DNA from: Streptomyces sp. NBC_01306
Lineage (GTDB): Bacteria > Actinomycetota > Actinomycetes > Streptomycetales > Streptomycetaceae
Assembly: GCF_026340465.1 (NCBI RefSeq)
Contig: NZ_JAPEPC010000001.1
Location: forward strand, 2,297,501 to 2,361,500
Direction: 5' to 3'
Length of the DNA stretch: 64,000 nt
Shown here: positions 15,038 to 25,003 of the stretch, piece after piece
How positions within the stretch are numbered: position 1 is the stretch's first letter
How the letters are laid out: each line of letters starts with the position of its first letter
Notes under the pieces: generated by a model
Told to the model about the DNA's origin: nothing
What the model saw: only the letters and a program-made list of their open reading frames with translations
Databases searched by the model: none
Program-made: the position numbers and the translations under genes

Positions 15038-15828
15038 GCCCTTGCTTCCTTCGGGGGGTGGTGCGGGGAAACGGTCTTCGGCTGCGGTGCGGTGCCCGCG
15101 TACTCGCCGCTGATGGCGTCGGCCGTGCGGCGCACCAGCGGGAGCAGGGTGAGGAGTTCCTCTGCGGTCACGACCACATTGGGCGCCGACATCGACATGG
15201 CGGCGACAACCCGGCCGTCCACGCCCCGGATGGGGGCTCCGACGCAGTTGATGGACTCCTCGTGGCCACCGAGGTCGGTGGCCCAGCCCTGTTCGCGCAC
15301 CGTGGCCAGCTCCTTGAGGAAGGCGCCGGCGTTCGGAGTCGAACGGGCCGTGTATGTGGGGTAGTCGAGCCGTTCGGCGACGCTGCGCCGCTCCGGCTCG
15401 GGGAGGTCGGCGAGCAGCAGTTTGGCGACGGCCGCCACGGTGATCGCGACGGGCCTGCCGATCCGCGAGTACATCCGGACCGGGTAGCGGCTCTCGACCT
15501 TGTCGATGTAGAGGACCTCGTTCTCCTCGTACACCGCGAGGTGCACGGTGTGCCCGCACTCCTCGTTGAGCCTGGCCAGATGGGGGTGCGCGATCTCCCG
15601 TACGTCGAGGTTCTCGACGGCCTCCTGGGCGAGCGCGAAGAGGCGGGTGCCCAGCCGGTAGCGCTGGTCCTGCTGGCGGTAGACGAGCCCGTGCTCGTGG
15701 AGGGTGCGCAGCAGCCGCAGCGCGGTCGACTTGTGGACGCCGAGGCTCTCCGAGACCTGGCCGAGGTCGGCCGGCCCCCGGGCGAGCAGCGGCAGGATGG
15801 ACAGCGCGCGGTCCACGGTCTGGCTCAT
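15034..15828 (-). CDS. IclR-family regulator of the D-amino-acid/sugar-acid cluster
   Basis: 264 aa. Start ATG 15828 overlaps the kinase stop by 4 nt and has AGGAGG 10 nt upstream; the ATG at 15837 is too close to that site. The N-terminal winged helix (TVDRALSILPLLARGPADLG, SLGVHKSTALRLLRTL) is followed by the IclR effector domain, including the DLGGHEESINCVGAPIRG segment. It should bind a small acid and act at the palindrome in the divergent gap at 16979-17007. The gene order kinase-IclR-RidA with overlapping codons implies one transcript and autoregulation. Confidence 0.92.
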   Translation of the reverse strand: MSQTVDRALSILPLLARGPADLGQVSESLGVHKSTALRLLRTLHEHGLVYRQQDQRYRLGTRLFALAQEAVENLDVREIAHPHLARLNEECGHTVHLAVYEENEVLYIDKVESRYPVRMYSRIGRPVAITVAAVAKLLLADLPEPERRSVAERLDYPTYTARSTPNAGAFLKELATVREQGWATDLGGHEESINCVGAPIRGVDGRVVAAMSMSAPNVVVTAEELLTLLPLVRRTADAISGEYAGTAPQPKTVSPHHPPKEARA

Positions 15829-16892
15829 GGCGTACATGCCTCCTCTTCGGCGCCGGTCACGTCGGACACGGTCTCGGTCCAGCCGGGGCCGATGCGAAGT
15901 GTGCCCCAGGCGGTGTCGTCGAGAGCCGCGAGGCGGTCGGCCACACAACGGGACGGCGGGTCGGCCAGGTCGCCGTGGACGGTGAGGGCGGCGGCGGCCA
16001 TCAGATGGCCGTGCCGGACGCGGTCGCGGACCGGGAGGCCGCGCAGCGTGCCGGAGAGGAAACCGGCGGCGAAGGCATCGCCCGCGCCCACGGGGGCCAC
16101 GACGTCGACGCGCAGCGCGGGGACGGTGGTGACGGTGTCGCCCTGCGGACCGCCGGCGAAGACCGTCGCCCCCGCCGCCCCCCGCTTCACGACCAGCACG
16201 GCGGGCTCCGGCAGCGCCGCCCGGATCGCGGCAGCGCCCCGTACGTCCCAGGCCGCCGCCGCCTCGTCCTCGCCGACGAACACCACGTCCGCCCCGCGCG
16301 CCAGCTCCAGCAGCACCCGGGGGCCGGTCTCGTCTGCGTCGTCGTGCCACAGCCCCGGCCGGAAGTTCACGTCGAAGGAGACCAGCGGGCGGCCGGGCGC
16401 CGGCGCGGTCAGTTCGCGCATCAGGGCCAGGCAGCCGGGCGAGAGCGCGGCCGTGATCCCGGAGAGGTGGAGCACCTGCCCCGACCACAGCGCGGCGCGG
16501 TCCATCACGCCGGGCGCCATCGCGCTCGCGGCGGACCCGGCCCGGTAGTAGATGACCTCGTGGTGGTCGGCGTCACGGTCGTCGGCGGTACGGAAGTAGA
16601 CACCGGTGGGCCGGTTCGGGTCGCGCTGGACGGCCGAGGTGTCGACCCCGTACGCCCCGATGGCCTCGGTCAGGTGGTCGCCGAAGCCGTCGGCGCCGAC
16701 CCGGCTGATCCACCGCGCGGAGTGCCCGGCGGCGGCCAGCGCGCAGGCCACATTGGACTCGGCGCCGCCGATGCCCCGGTCGAAGGAGGGCACGTCGGCC
16801 AGTCGGCCGGGGCGGGAAGGCAGGAAGGTGACCATGGACTCGCCGAGACAGACGACGTCCACTGGGGGCCCTGGGGTGTACTGGGCGGTCAC
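15825..16892 (-). CDS. PfkB-family sugar kinase, 2-keto-3-deoxygluconate kinase-like
   Basis: 355 aa, GTG 16892; the 60 residues of open frame upstream run into the operator region and are not coding. It opens VVCLGESMVTFLPSRPG, holds GGAESNVACALAAAG and ends with the PfkB signature around APVGAGDAFAAGF, whose Asp is the catalytic base; KRG before it is the ATP-side lysine. The N-terminal GES motif and its size fit 2-keto-3-deoxygluconate kinases. With the GntP permease, this suggests that an aldonate or deoxy-keto acid is imported and phosphorylated. It is first in the minus-strand operon and divergent from the D-amino-acid lyase gene. Confidence 0.85.
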   Translation of the reverse strand: MTAQYTPGPPVDVVCLGESMVTFLPSRPGRLADVPSFDRGIGGAESNVACALAAAGHSARWISRVGADGFGDHLTEAIGAYGVDTSAVQRDPNRPTGVYFRTADDRDADHHEVIYYRAGSAASAMAPGVMDRAALWSGQVLHLSGITAALSPGCLALMRELTAPAPGRPLVSFDVNFRPGLWHDDADETGPRVLLELARGADVVFVGEDEAAAAWDVRGAAAIRAALPEPAVLVVKRGAAGATVFAGGPQGDTVTTVPALRVDVVAPVGAGDAFAAGFLSGTLRGLPVRDRVRHGHLMAAAALTVHGDLADPPSRCVADRLAALDDTAWGTLRIGPGWTETVSDVTGAEEEACTP

Positions 16893-16978
16893 GATCGCTC
16901 TCGCTCCTCGGTGGTGGGTGGCCGGGGACTCCGTTGACCCGGCGATGGCTCGGATGTTAGACAGCGGTGAGCGATATA

Positions 16979-17007
16979 CGCAATGAGCGTTGCGCATGTT
17001 GCAACGC
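16979..17007. promoter_or_regulatory. Overlapping palindromes, probable IclR operator
   Basis: Two overlapping inverted repeats lie in the 134-nt divergent gap: CGCAA-N6-TTGCG (16979-16994) and GCGTTGC-N7-GCAACGC (16987-17007, perfect 7-bp arms). The second arm pair ends 20 nt before the lyase start. This is the kind of site bound by IclR-family dimers, and the IclR gene is in the adjacent operon. A TATACG (16975-16980) may be a -10 for the rightward genes, partly covered by the site. Confidence 0.65.
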
Positions 17008-17026
17008 ACACTCTCTGGGAGGTTCC

Positions 17027-18331
17027 ATGGCGGGCGCGGCAGGTACGGCGGGCGCGGCGAGTGCGGCGGACGCACGCGAGACCATCGGCGCGGAGGTGGC
17101 CGACCACCGCTTCAAGGGGCTGCCGCCCGGCGCCGACGGGCTGACCCTGGCCGCCCTCGCGGCGGAACGCCGCAACCTCTTCACCGGCGGGTTCACCACC
17201 CCCGTACTCGCGCTCTCGGCCGAGTCGGTCGAGCACAACCTCGCCCTCATGGAGACGTACTCCACACAGCACGGCCTCGCCTTCGCCCCGCACGGCAAGA
17301 CGTCGATGGCCCCGCAGCTCTTCGACCGGCAGACCGAGCACGGCGCCTGGGGCATCACCCTCGCCGTCCCGCACCAGGTCCGCGTCGCCCGCGCCTTCGG
17401 CGTGCAGCGGATCTTCGTCGCCAACGAGATCGTGGACGCCCCCGCCCTCCAGTGGATCGCCGCCGAACTGGCCGCCAACCCGGACTTCCGCTTCATCTGC
17501 TACGTCGACTCCGTACGCGGGGTCGAGCTGATGGACGAGGCGCTGCGCGGCTCCGCCCGCCCGCTCGACGTGGTCGTGGAGCTGGGCGCGGGCGACGGCG
17601 CCCGGACCGGCGTACGGACCCCGGCCGATGGCGCTGCCGTCGCCGGAGCGGTGGCCGCGACGGACACGCTGCGCCTGGTCGGCGTCGCCGGTTACGAGGG
17701 CGAGGTGCCCGAAGCCGACAGCGAGCGGGTGCACGCCTGGCTGCGCCAACTGGTCGCGCTGGCCGCCGGACTCGACCGCGACGGCCACTTCGCGGGTCTG
17801 GACGAGATCGTGCTGAGCGCGGGCGGCAGCGCCTGGTTCGACGCGGTGGCCGACGTCTTCGCCGAGATCCCCGCGCTCTCGGCCCCCGTGCTGAAGCTGC
17901 TGCGCTCCGGCGCCTATGTCTCGCACGACGACGGCCACTACAAGCATCTGACGCCGTTCAACCGGGTGCCGTCCGAGGGCGCGCTCCAGCCGGCCTTCCG
18001 GCTCTGGGCGCAGGTCGTCTCGCAGCCCACCGGGGAGCAGGCGTTCGTCAACGCGGGCAAGCGGGACGCGGCGTACGACCTCGACCTGCCGCAGGCGCAG
18101 GTCGTCCGCGACGCGCGCACCGGCGAGGTACGCCCCGCCACCGGCATCACGCTCACCGGCCTCTCCGACCAGCACGGCTGGCTGCGTACCACGGCCGACG
18201 CGCGCCTCGAAGTCGGTGACTGGGTGGGGCTCGGGCTCTCGCACCCCTGCACCTCCTTCGACAAGTGGCAGCTGATCCCGCTCGTCGAGGCGGACGGCAC
18301 GGTCACGGACTACATCCGTACGTATTTCTGA
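17027..18331 (+). CDS. DSD1-type D-amino-acid dehydratase/deaminase (PLP, zinc)
   Basis: 434 aa, ATG 17027 with GGGAGG about 6 nt upstream. It has the alanine-racemase-like barrel of D-serine dehydratases and D-threonine aldolases. The PLP lysine is Lys91 in FAPHGKTSM, and His406 and Cys408 (SHPCTSF) form the C-terminal zinc site of the DSD1 family. It should convert a D-amino acid such as D-serine or D-threonine to the keto acid and ammonia through an enamine, which RidA then hydrolyses. The downstream deacylase would supply the free D-amino acid. It cannot be told from a D-threonine aldolase by sequence alone; the HxC pair favours dehydratase. Confidence 0.85.
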   Translation: MAGAAGTAGAASAADARETIGAEVADHRFKGLPPGADGLTLAALAAERRNLFTGGFTTPVLALSAESVEHNLALMETYSTQHGLAFAPHGKTSMAPQLFDRQTEHGAWGITLAVPHQVRVARAFGVQRIFVANEIVDAPALQWIAAELAANPDFRFICYVDSVRGVELMDEALRGSARPLDVVVELGAGDGARTGVRTPADGAAVAGAVAATDTLRLVGVAGYEGEVPEADSERVHAWLRQLVALAAGLDRDGHFAGLDEIVLSAGGSAWFDAVADVFAEIPALSAPVLKLLRSGAYVSHDDGHYKHLTPFNRVPSEGALQPAFRLWAQVVSQPTGEQAFVNAGKRDAAYDLDLPQAQVVRDARTGEVRPATGITLTGLSDQHGWLRTTADARLEVGDWVGLGLSHPCTSFDKWQLIPLVEADGTVTDYIRTYF

Positions 18332-18405
18332 CACAGCTTTCCGACACAGCGCCGGGCAGCGCCGGGAACAGGGCCAGAGGGAACAGGGCAAGGGAGCAAA
18401 GAGTC

Positions 18406-20010
18406 ATGGATCTCGTCATCCGCGACGTCCGCGTCGTGGACGGGACCGGCGGGGCCTCGTACCGCGCCGACGTCGCCGTCGACGGCGGCCGCATCACATC
18501 CATCGTCCGCGAGGGTTCCGGCCAACGGCCGAGCGCTCCACGGGTGGTGGAGGCACACGGGCTCGCCCTGTCGCCCGGCTTCATCGACATGCACGCCCAC
18601 TCCGACCTGGCGCTGCTGCGCGACCCCGGCCACGAGGCGAAGGCCGCGCAGGGCGTGACGCTGGAAGTGCTCGGCCAGGACGGCCTGTCGTACGCGCCGG
18701 TCGACGACCGCACCCGTACCGAGGTCCGCCGGGCCATCACCGGATGGAACGGCGACGGTTCGGACATCGACTTCGACTGGCACACCGTCGGCGGCTATCT
18801 GGACCGGCTCGACCGGGGCATCGCGGTGAACGCGGCGTATCTGATCCCGCAGGGCACCCTGCGGATGTACGCGATGGGCTGGGACGACCGGCCCGCCACC
18901 CCGGCCGAGACCGAGCGGATGAAGCAGCTGGTGGCCGAGGGCATGGAGCAGGGCGCCGTCGGCATGTCGTCGGGGCTCACCTACACGCCGGGCATGTACG
19001 CGGACGACGCCGAACTCACCGAGCTGTGCCGGGTGGTGGCGTCCTACGGCGGCTACTACTGCCCGCACCACCGCAGTTACGGCGCGGGTGCGCTCCAGGC
19101 GTACCAGGAGATGGTCGGCCTCACCCGGGCCGCGGGCTGCGCGCTCCACCTCGCCCACGCCACCATGAACTTCGGCGTGAACAAGGGGAAGGCACCCGAG
19201 CTGCTCGCCCTCCTCGACGAGGCGCTGGACGGCGGTGCGGACATCTCCCTCGACACCTACCCGTACACCCCGGGCTGTACGACGCTCGTCGCCATGCTGC
19301 CCAGCTGGGCGAGCGAGGGCGGGCCCGACGCGATCATGGGGCGGCTCAGGGACGAGGAGACGGTCCGGAAGATCCGCCAGGTCATGGAGGTCGAGGGCGC
19401 CGACGGCTGTCACGGGGTGCCCATCGAGTGGGACGCCATCGAGATCTCCGGGGTGTCCGATCCCGCGCTGAGCGGCTATGTCGGCCGGACCGTCGCGGCC
19501 AGTGCGCGCGAGCGCGGCGAGGAGCCGTGGGCGACCGCGCTGCGGCTGCTGATCGAGGACCGGCTCGGTTCGACGATCCTCCAGCACGTCGGCCACGAGG
19601 AGAACGTCCAGCAGATCATGCGCCACCGGGTGCACACCGGCGGCAGCGACGGGATCCTCCAGGGCGACAAGCCGCACCCGCGCGCGTACGGCACCTTCCC
19701 GCAGTACCTCGGCCGGTACGTACGGGAGCTGGGTGTGCTGTCCCTGGAGGAGTGCGTGGCGCATCTCACCTCGCGCCCGGCGGCCCGGCTGCGGCTGCCG
19801 GACCGCGGTCTGGTCCGCGAGGGCTACCGCGCCGACCTGGTGCTCTTCGACCCGGAGACGGTGGCGGCGGGCTCCACGTTCGAGGTCCCGCGCACCCTGC
19901 CGACCGGTATCCCGCATGTCCTGATCGACGGCCGCTTCGTGATCGAGGACGGCCGGCGCACGGATGTGCTCGCGGGGCGCTCGGTCCGCCGTACACCCGG
20001 CCGGCCCTGA
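18406..20010 (+). CDS. N-acyl-D-amino-acid deacylase (D-aminoacylase)
   Basis: 534 aa, ATG 18406 with GGGAG upstream, 74 nt after the lyase gene. It is an amidohydrolase-superfamily protein: the N-terminal beta-sandwich strand DLVIRDVRVVDGTG, the metal motif HAH at His63/His65 (FIDMHAHSDL), EVLGQDG, the CPHHRSYG and LAHATMNFG segments, and the late VGHEENV and GSDGILQGDKPHPRAYGTFP blocks seen in D-aminoacylases. It releases free D-amino acids from N-acyl forms in the cytosol, using zinc. It is transcribed with the lyase and ends the rightward unit. Length is typical (about 480-530). Confidence 0.9.
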   Translation: MDLVIRDVRVVDGTGGASYRADVAVDGGRITSIVREGSGQRPSAPRVVEAHGLALSPGFIDMHAHSDLALLRDPGHEAKAAQGVTLEVLGQDGLSYAPVDDRTRTEVRRAITGWNGDGSDIDFDWHTVGGYLDRLDRGIAVNAAYLIPQGTLRMYAMGWDDRPATPAETERMKQLVAEGMEQGAVGMSSGLTYTPGMYADDAELTELCRVVASYGGYYCPHHRSYGAGALQAYQEMVGLTRAAGCALHLAHATMNFGVNKGKAPELLALLDEALDGGADISLDTYPYTPGCTTLVAMLPSWASEGGPDAIMGRLRDEETVRKIRQVMEVEGADGCHGVPIEWDAIEISGVSDPALSGYVGRTVAASARERGEEPWATALRLLIEDRLGSTILQHVGHEENVQQIMRHRVHTGGSDGILQGDKPHPRAYGTFPQYLGRYVRELGVLSLEECVAHLTSRPAARLRLPDRGLVREGYRADLVLFDPETVAAGSTFEVPRTLPTGIPHVLIDGRFVIEDGRRTDVLAGRSVRRTPGRP

Positions 20011-20051
20011 GAGGCTCACCGCTCTCCGAGCCCGGGAGTCCCACCGGAACC

Positions 20052-20087
20052 GCGGCCCGTCCTGCTTCCCCCGGCAGGGCGGGCCGC
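20052..20087 (+). terminator. Hairpin after the deacylase gene
   Basis: A 14-bp stem with one G-T pair (GCGGCCCGTCCTGC / GCAGGGCGGGCCGC) and an 8-nt loop, 41 nt after the deacylase stop. It probably ends the D-amino-acid operon before the aminotransferase gene. Confidence 0.6.
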
Positions 20088-20156
20088 TTCCGTGCCGCTC
20101 CCCCTGTGGGGGAAAACACCAGGCCGTCCCCGTTATGTGACCGTAAGGTTGCGGAC

Positions 20157-21368
20157 ATGCAGGTGATCCAGTCAACGAAGCTCGCCAACGTCTGTTACGA
20201 GATCCGGGGCCCGGTTCTCGATGAGGCAATGCGGCTGGAGGCAGCAGGTCACCGCATCCTCAAGCTCAACACCGGCAATCCGGCCGCCTTCGGTTTCGAG
20301 TGCCCGCCGGAAATCCTGGAGGACATGCTCCGCAACCTCGGCGACGCGCACGGCTACGGCGACGCCAAGGGGCTGCTGTCCGCGCGCCGCGCGGTGATGC
20401 AGCACTACCAGACCAAGGGCATCGAGCTGGGCGTCGAGGACATCTACCTCGGCAACGGCGTCTCCGAGCTGATCCAGATGTCGATGCAGGCGCTGCTCGA
20501 CGACGGCGACGAGGTGCTCGTACCCGCCCCGGACTATCCGCTGTGGACCGCGTCGGTCTCGCTGGCGGGCGGCACGGCCGTGCACTACCGCTGCGACGAG
20601 CAGGCGGACTGGATGCCGGACCTCGCCGACATCGAGCGGAAGGTCACCGACCGCACCAAGGCGATCGTGATCATCAACCCGAACAACCCGACGGGCGCGG
20701 TGTACGACGACGAGCTGCTGCGCGGCATCGCGGACATCGCCCGCCGCCACTCCCTGACCATCTGCTCGGACGAGATCTACGACCGGATCCTCTACGACGG
20801 CGCCACGCACACGCCGACGGCGGCCATCGCCCCCGATCTGATGGTCCTGACCTTCAACGGCCTCTCCAAGAACTACCGGGTGGCCGGGTTCCGCTCCGGC
20901 TGGATGGCGGTGTGCGGGCCGAAGGCGCACGCCTCCTCGTACATCGAGGGCCTGACGATCCTGGCGAACATGCGGCTCTGCGCCAACATGCCCTCGCAGC
21001 ACGCGGTGGCCACGGCGCTCGGCGGGCGGCAGTCGATCGAGGACCTGGTGCTGCCGGGCGGGCGCATCCTGGAGCAGCGCGACACGGCGTACGAGCTGCT
21101 GACGCAGATCCCGGGGGTGACCTGCGTCAAGCCGAAGGGGGCGCTGTATCTCTTCCCGCGGCTGGACCCGAAGGTCTACAAGGTGAAGGACGACCGTCAG
21201 ATGGTCCTCGACCTGCTGCGCGCCGAGAAGATCATGGTGGTGCACGGCACGGGGTTCAACTGGCCGGAGCCGGACCACTTCCGCATTGTGACGCTGCCCA
21301 CGGCGAAGGAGCTGGAGGACGCGGTGACGCGGATCGGGACCTTCCTGGACGGCTACTCCCAGCGGTAG
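20157..21368 (+). CDS. Alanine-type PLP aminotransferase
   Basis: 403 aa, ATG 20157; TAAGG 12 nt upstream is a modest ribosome site. It is a fold-type I class I/II aminotransferase that opens RGPVLDEAMRLEAAGHRILK and LNTGNPAAFGF, has VIINPNNPTGAVY, the PLP lysine Lys238 (GLSKNYRVAGFRSGW) and the carboxylate-binding Arg near the end (HFRIVTLPTAKELEDA). It closely resembles the AlaA-like alanine transaminases found throughout actinobacteria, which connect pyruvate/alanine with glutamate. It lies outside the D-amino-acid unit, behind a terminator, and is probably housekeeping. Confidence 0.9.
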   Translation: MQVIQSTKLANVCYEIRGPVLDEAMRLEAAGHRILKLNTGNPAAFGFECPPEILEDMLRNLGDAHGYGDAKGLLSARRAVMQHYQTKGIELGVEDIYLGNGVSELIQMSMQALLDDGDEVLVPAPDYPLWTASVSLAGGTAVHYRCDEQADWMPDLADIERKVTDRTKAIVIINPNNPTGAVYDDELLRGIADIARRHSLTICSDEIYDRILYDGATHTPTAAIAPDLMVLTFNGLSKNYRVAGFRSGWMAVCGPKAHASSYIEGLTILANMRLCANMPSQHAVATALGGRQSIEDLVLPGGRILEQRDTAYELLTQIPGVTCVKPKGALYLFPRLDPKVYKVKDDRQMVLDLLRAEKIMVVHGTGFNWPEPDHFRIVTLPTAKELEDAVTRIGTFLDGYSQR

Positions 21369-21433
21369 CCGGCGCCGCCGGGAGGCCGGACCGGCGGGGT
21401 CACGCCGTCGGCACATCGCGACCCGGCTCAACT

Positions 21434-21448
21434 TTAGACAGAATCTAA
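21434..21448. promoter_or_regulatory. AT-rich palindrome over the promoter of the small protein gene
   Basis: TTAGA-CAGAA-TCTAA is a perfect 5-bp inverted repeat with a 5-nt spacer, overlapping a TAATAT (21446-21451) that could be a -10, 45 nt before the start at 21496. This is strikingly AT-rich for the region. Metal or redox regulators of the Fur type use such sites, but I cannot name the protein. Confidence 0.45.
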
Positions 21449-21495
21449 TATAGGACGCTAGGATGGAGTCCTGCCCGCGAGGAGGAGGCCATCCC

Positions 21496-21882
21496 ATGTA
21501 CGAACCGATCCGCACCAAGTCGGTCCACACGGTGGCCGAGGAGTCCGCAGCCGCCGGCTACCCCCGCCGCAGCCGCGACGAGGAGCTGGACATCCAGCTC
21601 GCGGGCCATCTGGCCGCACTCCTCGCGGTGACGGACGAGCTGGGCCTGGCGGCCGAGGGCGACCGCATCGCGGAGCAGGTGGCCAGGTTGCGCGGCACCC
21701 CGCCGACCCGGCACGCGGGCCTCAGCAACGCCTCCCCCGCCGACCTGCACGCACGGGCCCACCACCTCGCCGGCCGCGCCCTTCTGGTGGCGGCCTCCCG
21801 CGCGGACACCGCGGTGGCGATCCTCGCGGCGGAGCGGATGGACGCCCACCAGGCAGCCCGGCACCTCGCCGGCGCCCACTGA
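21496..21882 (+). CDS. Conserved actinobacterial small protein, unknown function
   Basis: 128 aa from ATG 21496, which has GAGGAGGAGG 5 nt upstream; an in-frame ATG at 21463 lacks a site. It begins YEPIRTKSVHTVAEE and has two helical sections, EELDIQLAGHLAALLAVTDELG and the ARAHHLAGRALLVAASRADT stretch, ending near AAERMDAHQAARHL. There is no signal peptide or membrane helix. I recall similar proteins in many Streptomyces but no function. It is monocistronic and closed by a strong hairpin. The AT-rich palindrome over its promoter suggests it is tightly regulated. Confidence 0.75.
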   Translation: MYEPIRTKSVHTVAEESAAAGYPRRSRDEELDIQLAGHLAALLAVTDELGLAAEGDRIAEQVARLRGTPPTRHAGLSNASPADLHARAHHLAGRALLVAASRADTAVAILAAERMDAHQAARHLAGAH

Positions 21883-21978
21883 CAGGCCCCGGTTCGCGGG
21901 CCGCGGAGGCGCGCGGACCGGGTGCCATCAACCCACGCCGCTCCTCACGCGGACGAAGGGCTCCTCACGCAGACAGAT

Positions 21979-22020
21979 GGCCCGGCCCCCGAAGCCGGAT
22001 CTGGCTTCGGGGGCCGGGCC
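21979..22020. terminator. 18-bp perfect bidirectional terminator
   Basis: GGCCCGGCCCCCGAAGCC (21979-21996) and its exact complement (22003-22020) flank a 6-nt loop between two convergent genes (ends 21882 and 22118). It is a very stable stem, likely to stop transcripts from both sides. Confidence 0.8.
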
Positions 22021-22117
22021 GTTACGCGGCGGGCCTGGGATGACCCCACAGGTCAGGGCGGATGTCGGGTGGACCCGCCGCGTGGCTTCAGCTCGGCTCC
22101 GGACGGAGCCGCCGGGA

Positions 22118-23950
<1,833 letters not shown>

Positions 23951-24133
23951 GATTGCTCCAATGCACGTATGTGAAGGACTGAGGGTTGGTTTGCCCCTTG
24001 GGGGCTACGGCCCGGATGCTTCGTAGCCGCTCATCCGGTGCCGCTCGCACTCATCTGATGATCCGCGCAATCCGCCCATCTGTCCAGGGGGTCTCTCACG
24101 TGAGCGTCGCCACTCTCACCGCCGGCCTCGGCA

Positions 24134-24160
24134 TCACTGCCGTCACTGCCGTCACTGCCG
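24134..24160. repeat. Three tandem copies of TCACTGCCG
   Basis: Three perfect 9-bp units in a row (24134-24142, 24143-24151, 24152-24160) and a partial fourth. They lie in the pckG/hemolysin III intergenic region. A short frame across them would read I-T-A-V-T-A-V-T but has no clear start or ribosome site. Probably slippage; no function seen. Confidence 0.6.
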
Positions 24161-24191
24161 TCACCGGCCCGGCCTACCGCGCGGCCGGGAA

Positions 24192-24207
24192 CCTACGGGT
24201 ACGTAGG
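24192..24207. promoter_or_regulatory. Palindrome CCTACG-N4-CGTAGG before the hemolysin III gene
   Basis: Perfect 6-bp arms with a GGTA spacer, ending 12 nt before ATG 24220. A TAGCAT (24208-24213) just after could be a -10, so a repressor bound here would block transcription, and the mRNA would have almost no leader. This is typical of TetR-like operators, but no such gene is adjacent. Confidence 0.5.
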
Positions 24208-24219
24208 TAGCATCGCCAT

Positions 24220-24897
24220 ATGACTCCCGCCGCCCCGGAAGCGACCGCGCTCACCCCGGAGAACATCCAGCCGGTGAAACCGCTGCTGCGCGGCTGGCTG
24301 CACGCCGGAATGTTCCCGGCCGTGATCGTCGCGGGGCTCGCGCTCGTGGCCCTCGCCGACTCCACCCGCGCCCGTATCGCCTGCGCGATCTACATCCTCA
24401 CCGCCTGCATGCTCTTCGGGGTGAGCGCGGTGTACCACCGCGGCACCTGGGGCCGCACCGGCGAGGCCATCCTGCGCAGGCTCGACCACGCGAACATCTT
24501 CCTGATCATCGCGGGCACCTACACACCGCTGACGCTGCTCCTGCTCCCCGGGTCGACGGCGGCGCCGCTGCTCTGGGCGGTCTGGGGGGCGGCGTTCGCC
24601 GGAATAGCGTTCCGGGTCTTCTGGGTCGGCGCGCCGCGCTGGCTGTACACGCCCTGCTACATCGCGATGGGTTGGGCCGCGGTCTTCTTCCTGCCCGACT
24701 TCATGCGGGTGGGCGGGGTGGCCGTCCTCGTCTGCGTCGTCGTCGGCGGGCTGCTCTACAGCGCGGGCGGCGTGATCTACGCGCTCAAGCGCCCGGACCC
24801 GTCACCGCGCTGGTTCGGTTTCCACGAGGTGTTCCACTCACTGACGCTGGCCGCTTTCATCACGCAGTACGTGGCGATCTCGCTGGTCGCCTACTGA
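24220..24897 (+). CDS. Hemolysin III/PAQR-family membrane protein
   Basis: 225 aa, ATG 24220. It is a seven-helix membrane protein with the family signatures SAVYHRG, LDHANIFLIIAGTYTP and GFHEVFHSLTLAAF, which carry the Ser, His and Asp residues of the presumed intramembrane zinc hydrolase site. Bacterial members (TrhA/YqfA/HlyIII) affect membrane fluidity and lipid homeostasis; true haemolytic activity is not implied. It is monocistronic, with a palindrome over its promoter and a strong shared terminator after it. Confidence 0.9.
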   Translation: MTPAAPEATALTPENIQPVKPLLRGWLHAGMFPAVIVAGLALVALADSTRARIACAIYILTACMLFGVSAVYHRGTWGRTGEAILRRLDHANIFLIIAGTYTPLTLLLLPGSTAAPLLWAVWGAAFAGIAFRVFWVGAPRWLYTPCYIAMGWAAVFFLPDFMRVGGVAVLVCVVVGGLLYSAGGVIYALKRPDPSPRWFGFHEVFHSLTLAAFITQYVAISLVAY

Positions 24898-24918
24898 CGG
24901 CCCGCACCGCACACGGCA

Positions 24919-24967
24919 GTGGCCGGGACCCGCCTCCTTCGCTCCGAAGGGGACGGGTCCCGGCCAC
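24919..24967. terminator. 14-bp stem with nested hairpin, convergent genes
   Basis: GTGGCCGGGACCCG (24919-24932) pairs perfectly with 24954-24967. The enclosed part can also fold (CCTTCG / CGAAGG). It lies between convergent genes ending at 24897 and 25004 and probably serves both. Confidence 0.8.
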
Positions 24968-25003
24968 AGTTGTCGCTACGTGTCTGCCGCTACACGTCTG
25001 TTG

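Noticed and set aside
12923..15364. 813-codon plus-strand frame opposite the GntP, RidA and IclR genes
   Set aside because: Asp/Arg/Gly-rich with no family similarity; the three minus-strand genes have clear families and overlapping starts and stops.
17027..18331. D-threonine aldolase
   Set aside because: Same fold and PLP lysine, but the HxC zinc pair and the RidA and deacylase neighbours favour a D-amino-acid dehydratase; not fully excluded.
23986..24210. Small gene in the pckG/hemolysin III gap
   Set aside because: It spans the nine-base repeats and the palindrome before the hemolysin III gene and has no ribosome site at its start.
24220..24897. True haemolysin
   Set aside because: PAQR/TrhA-type proteins keep the historical name; no signal peptide or toxin features.
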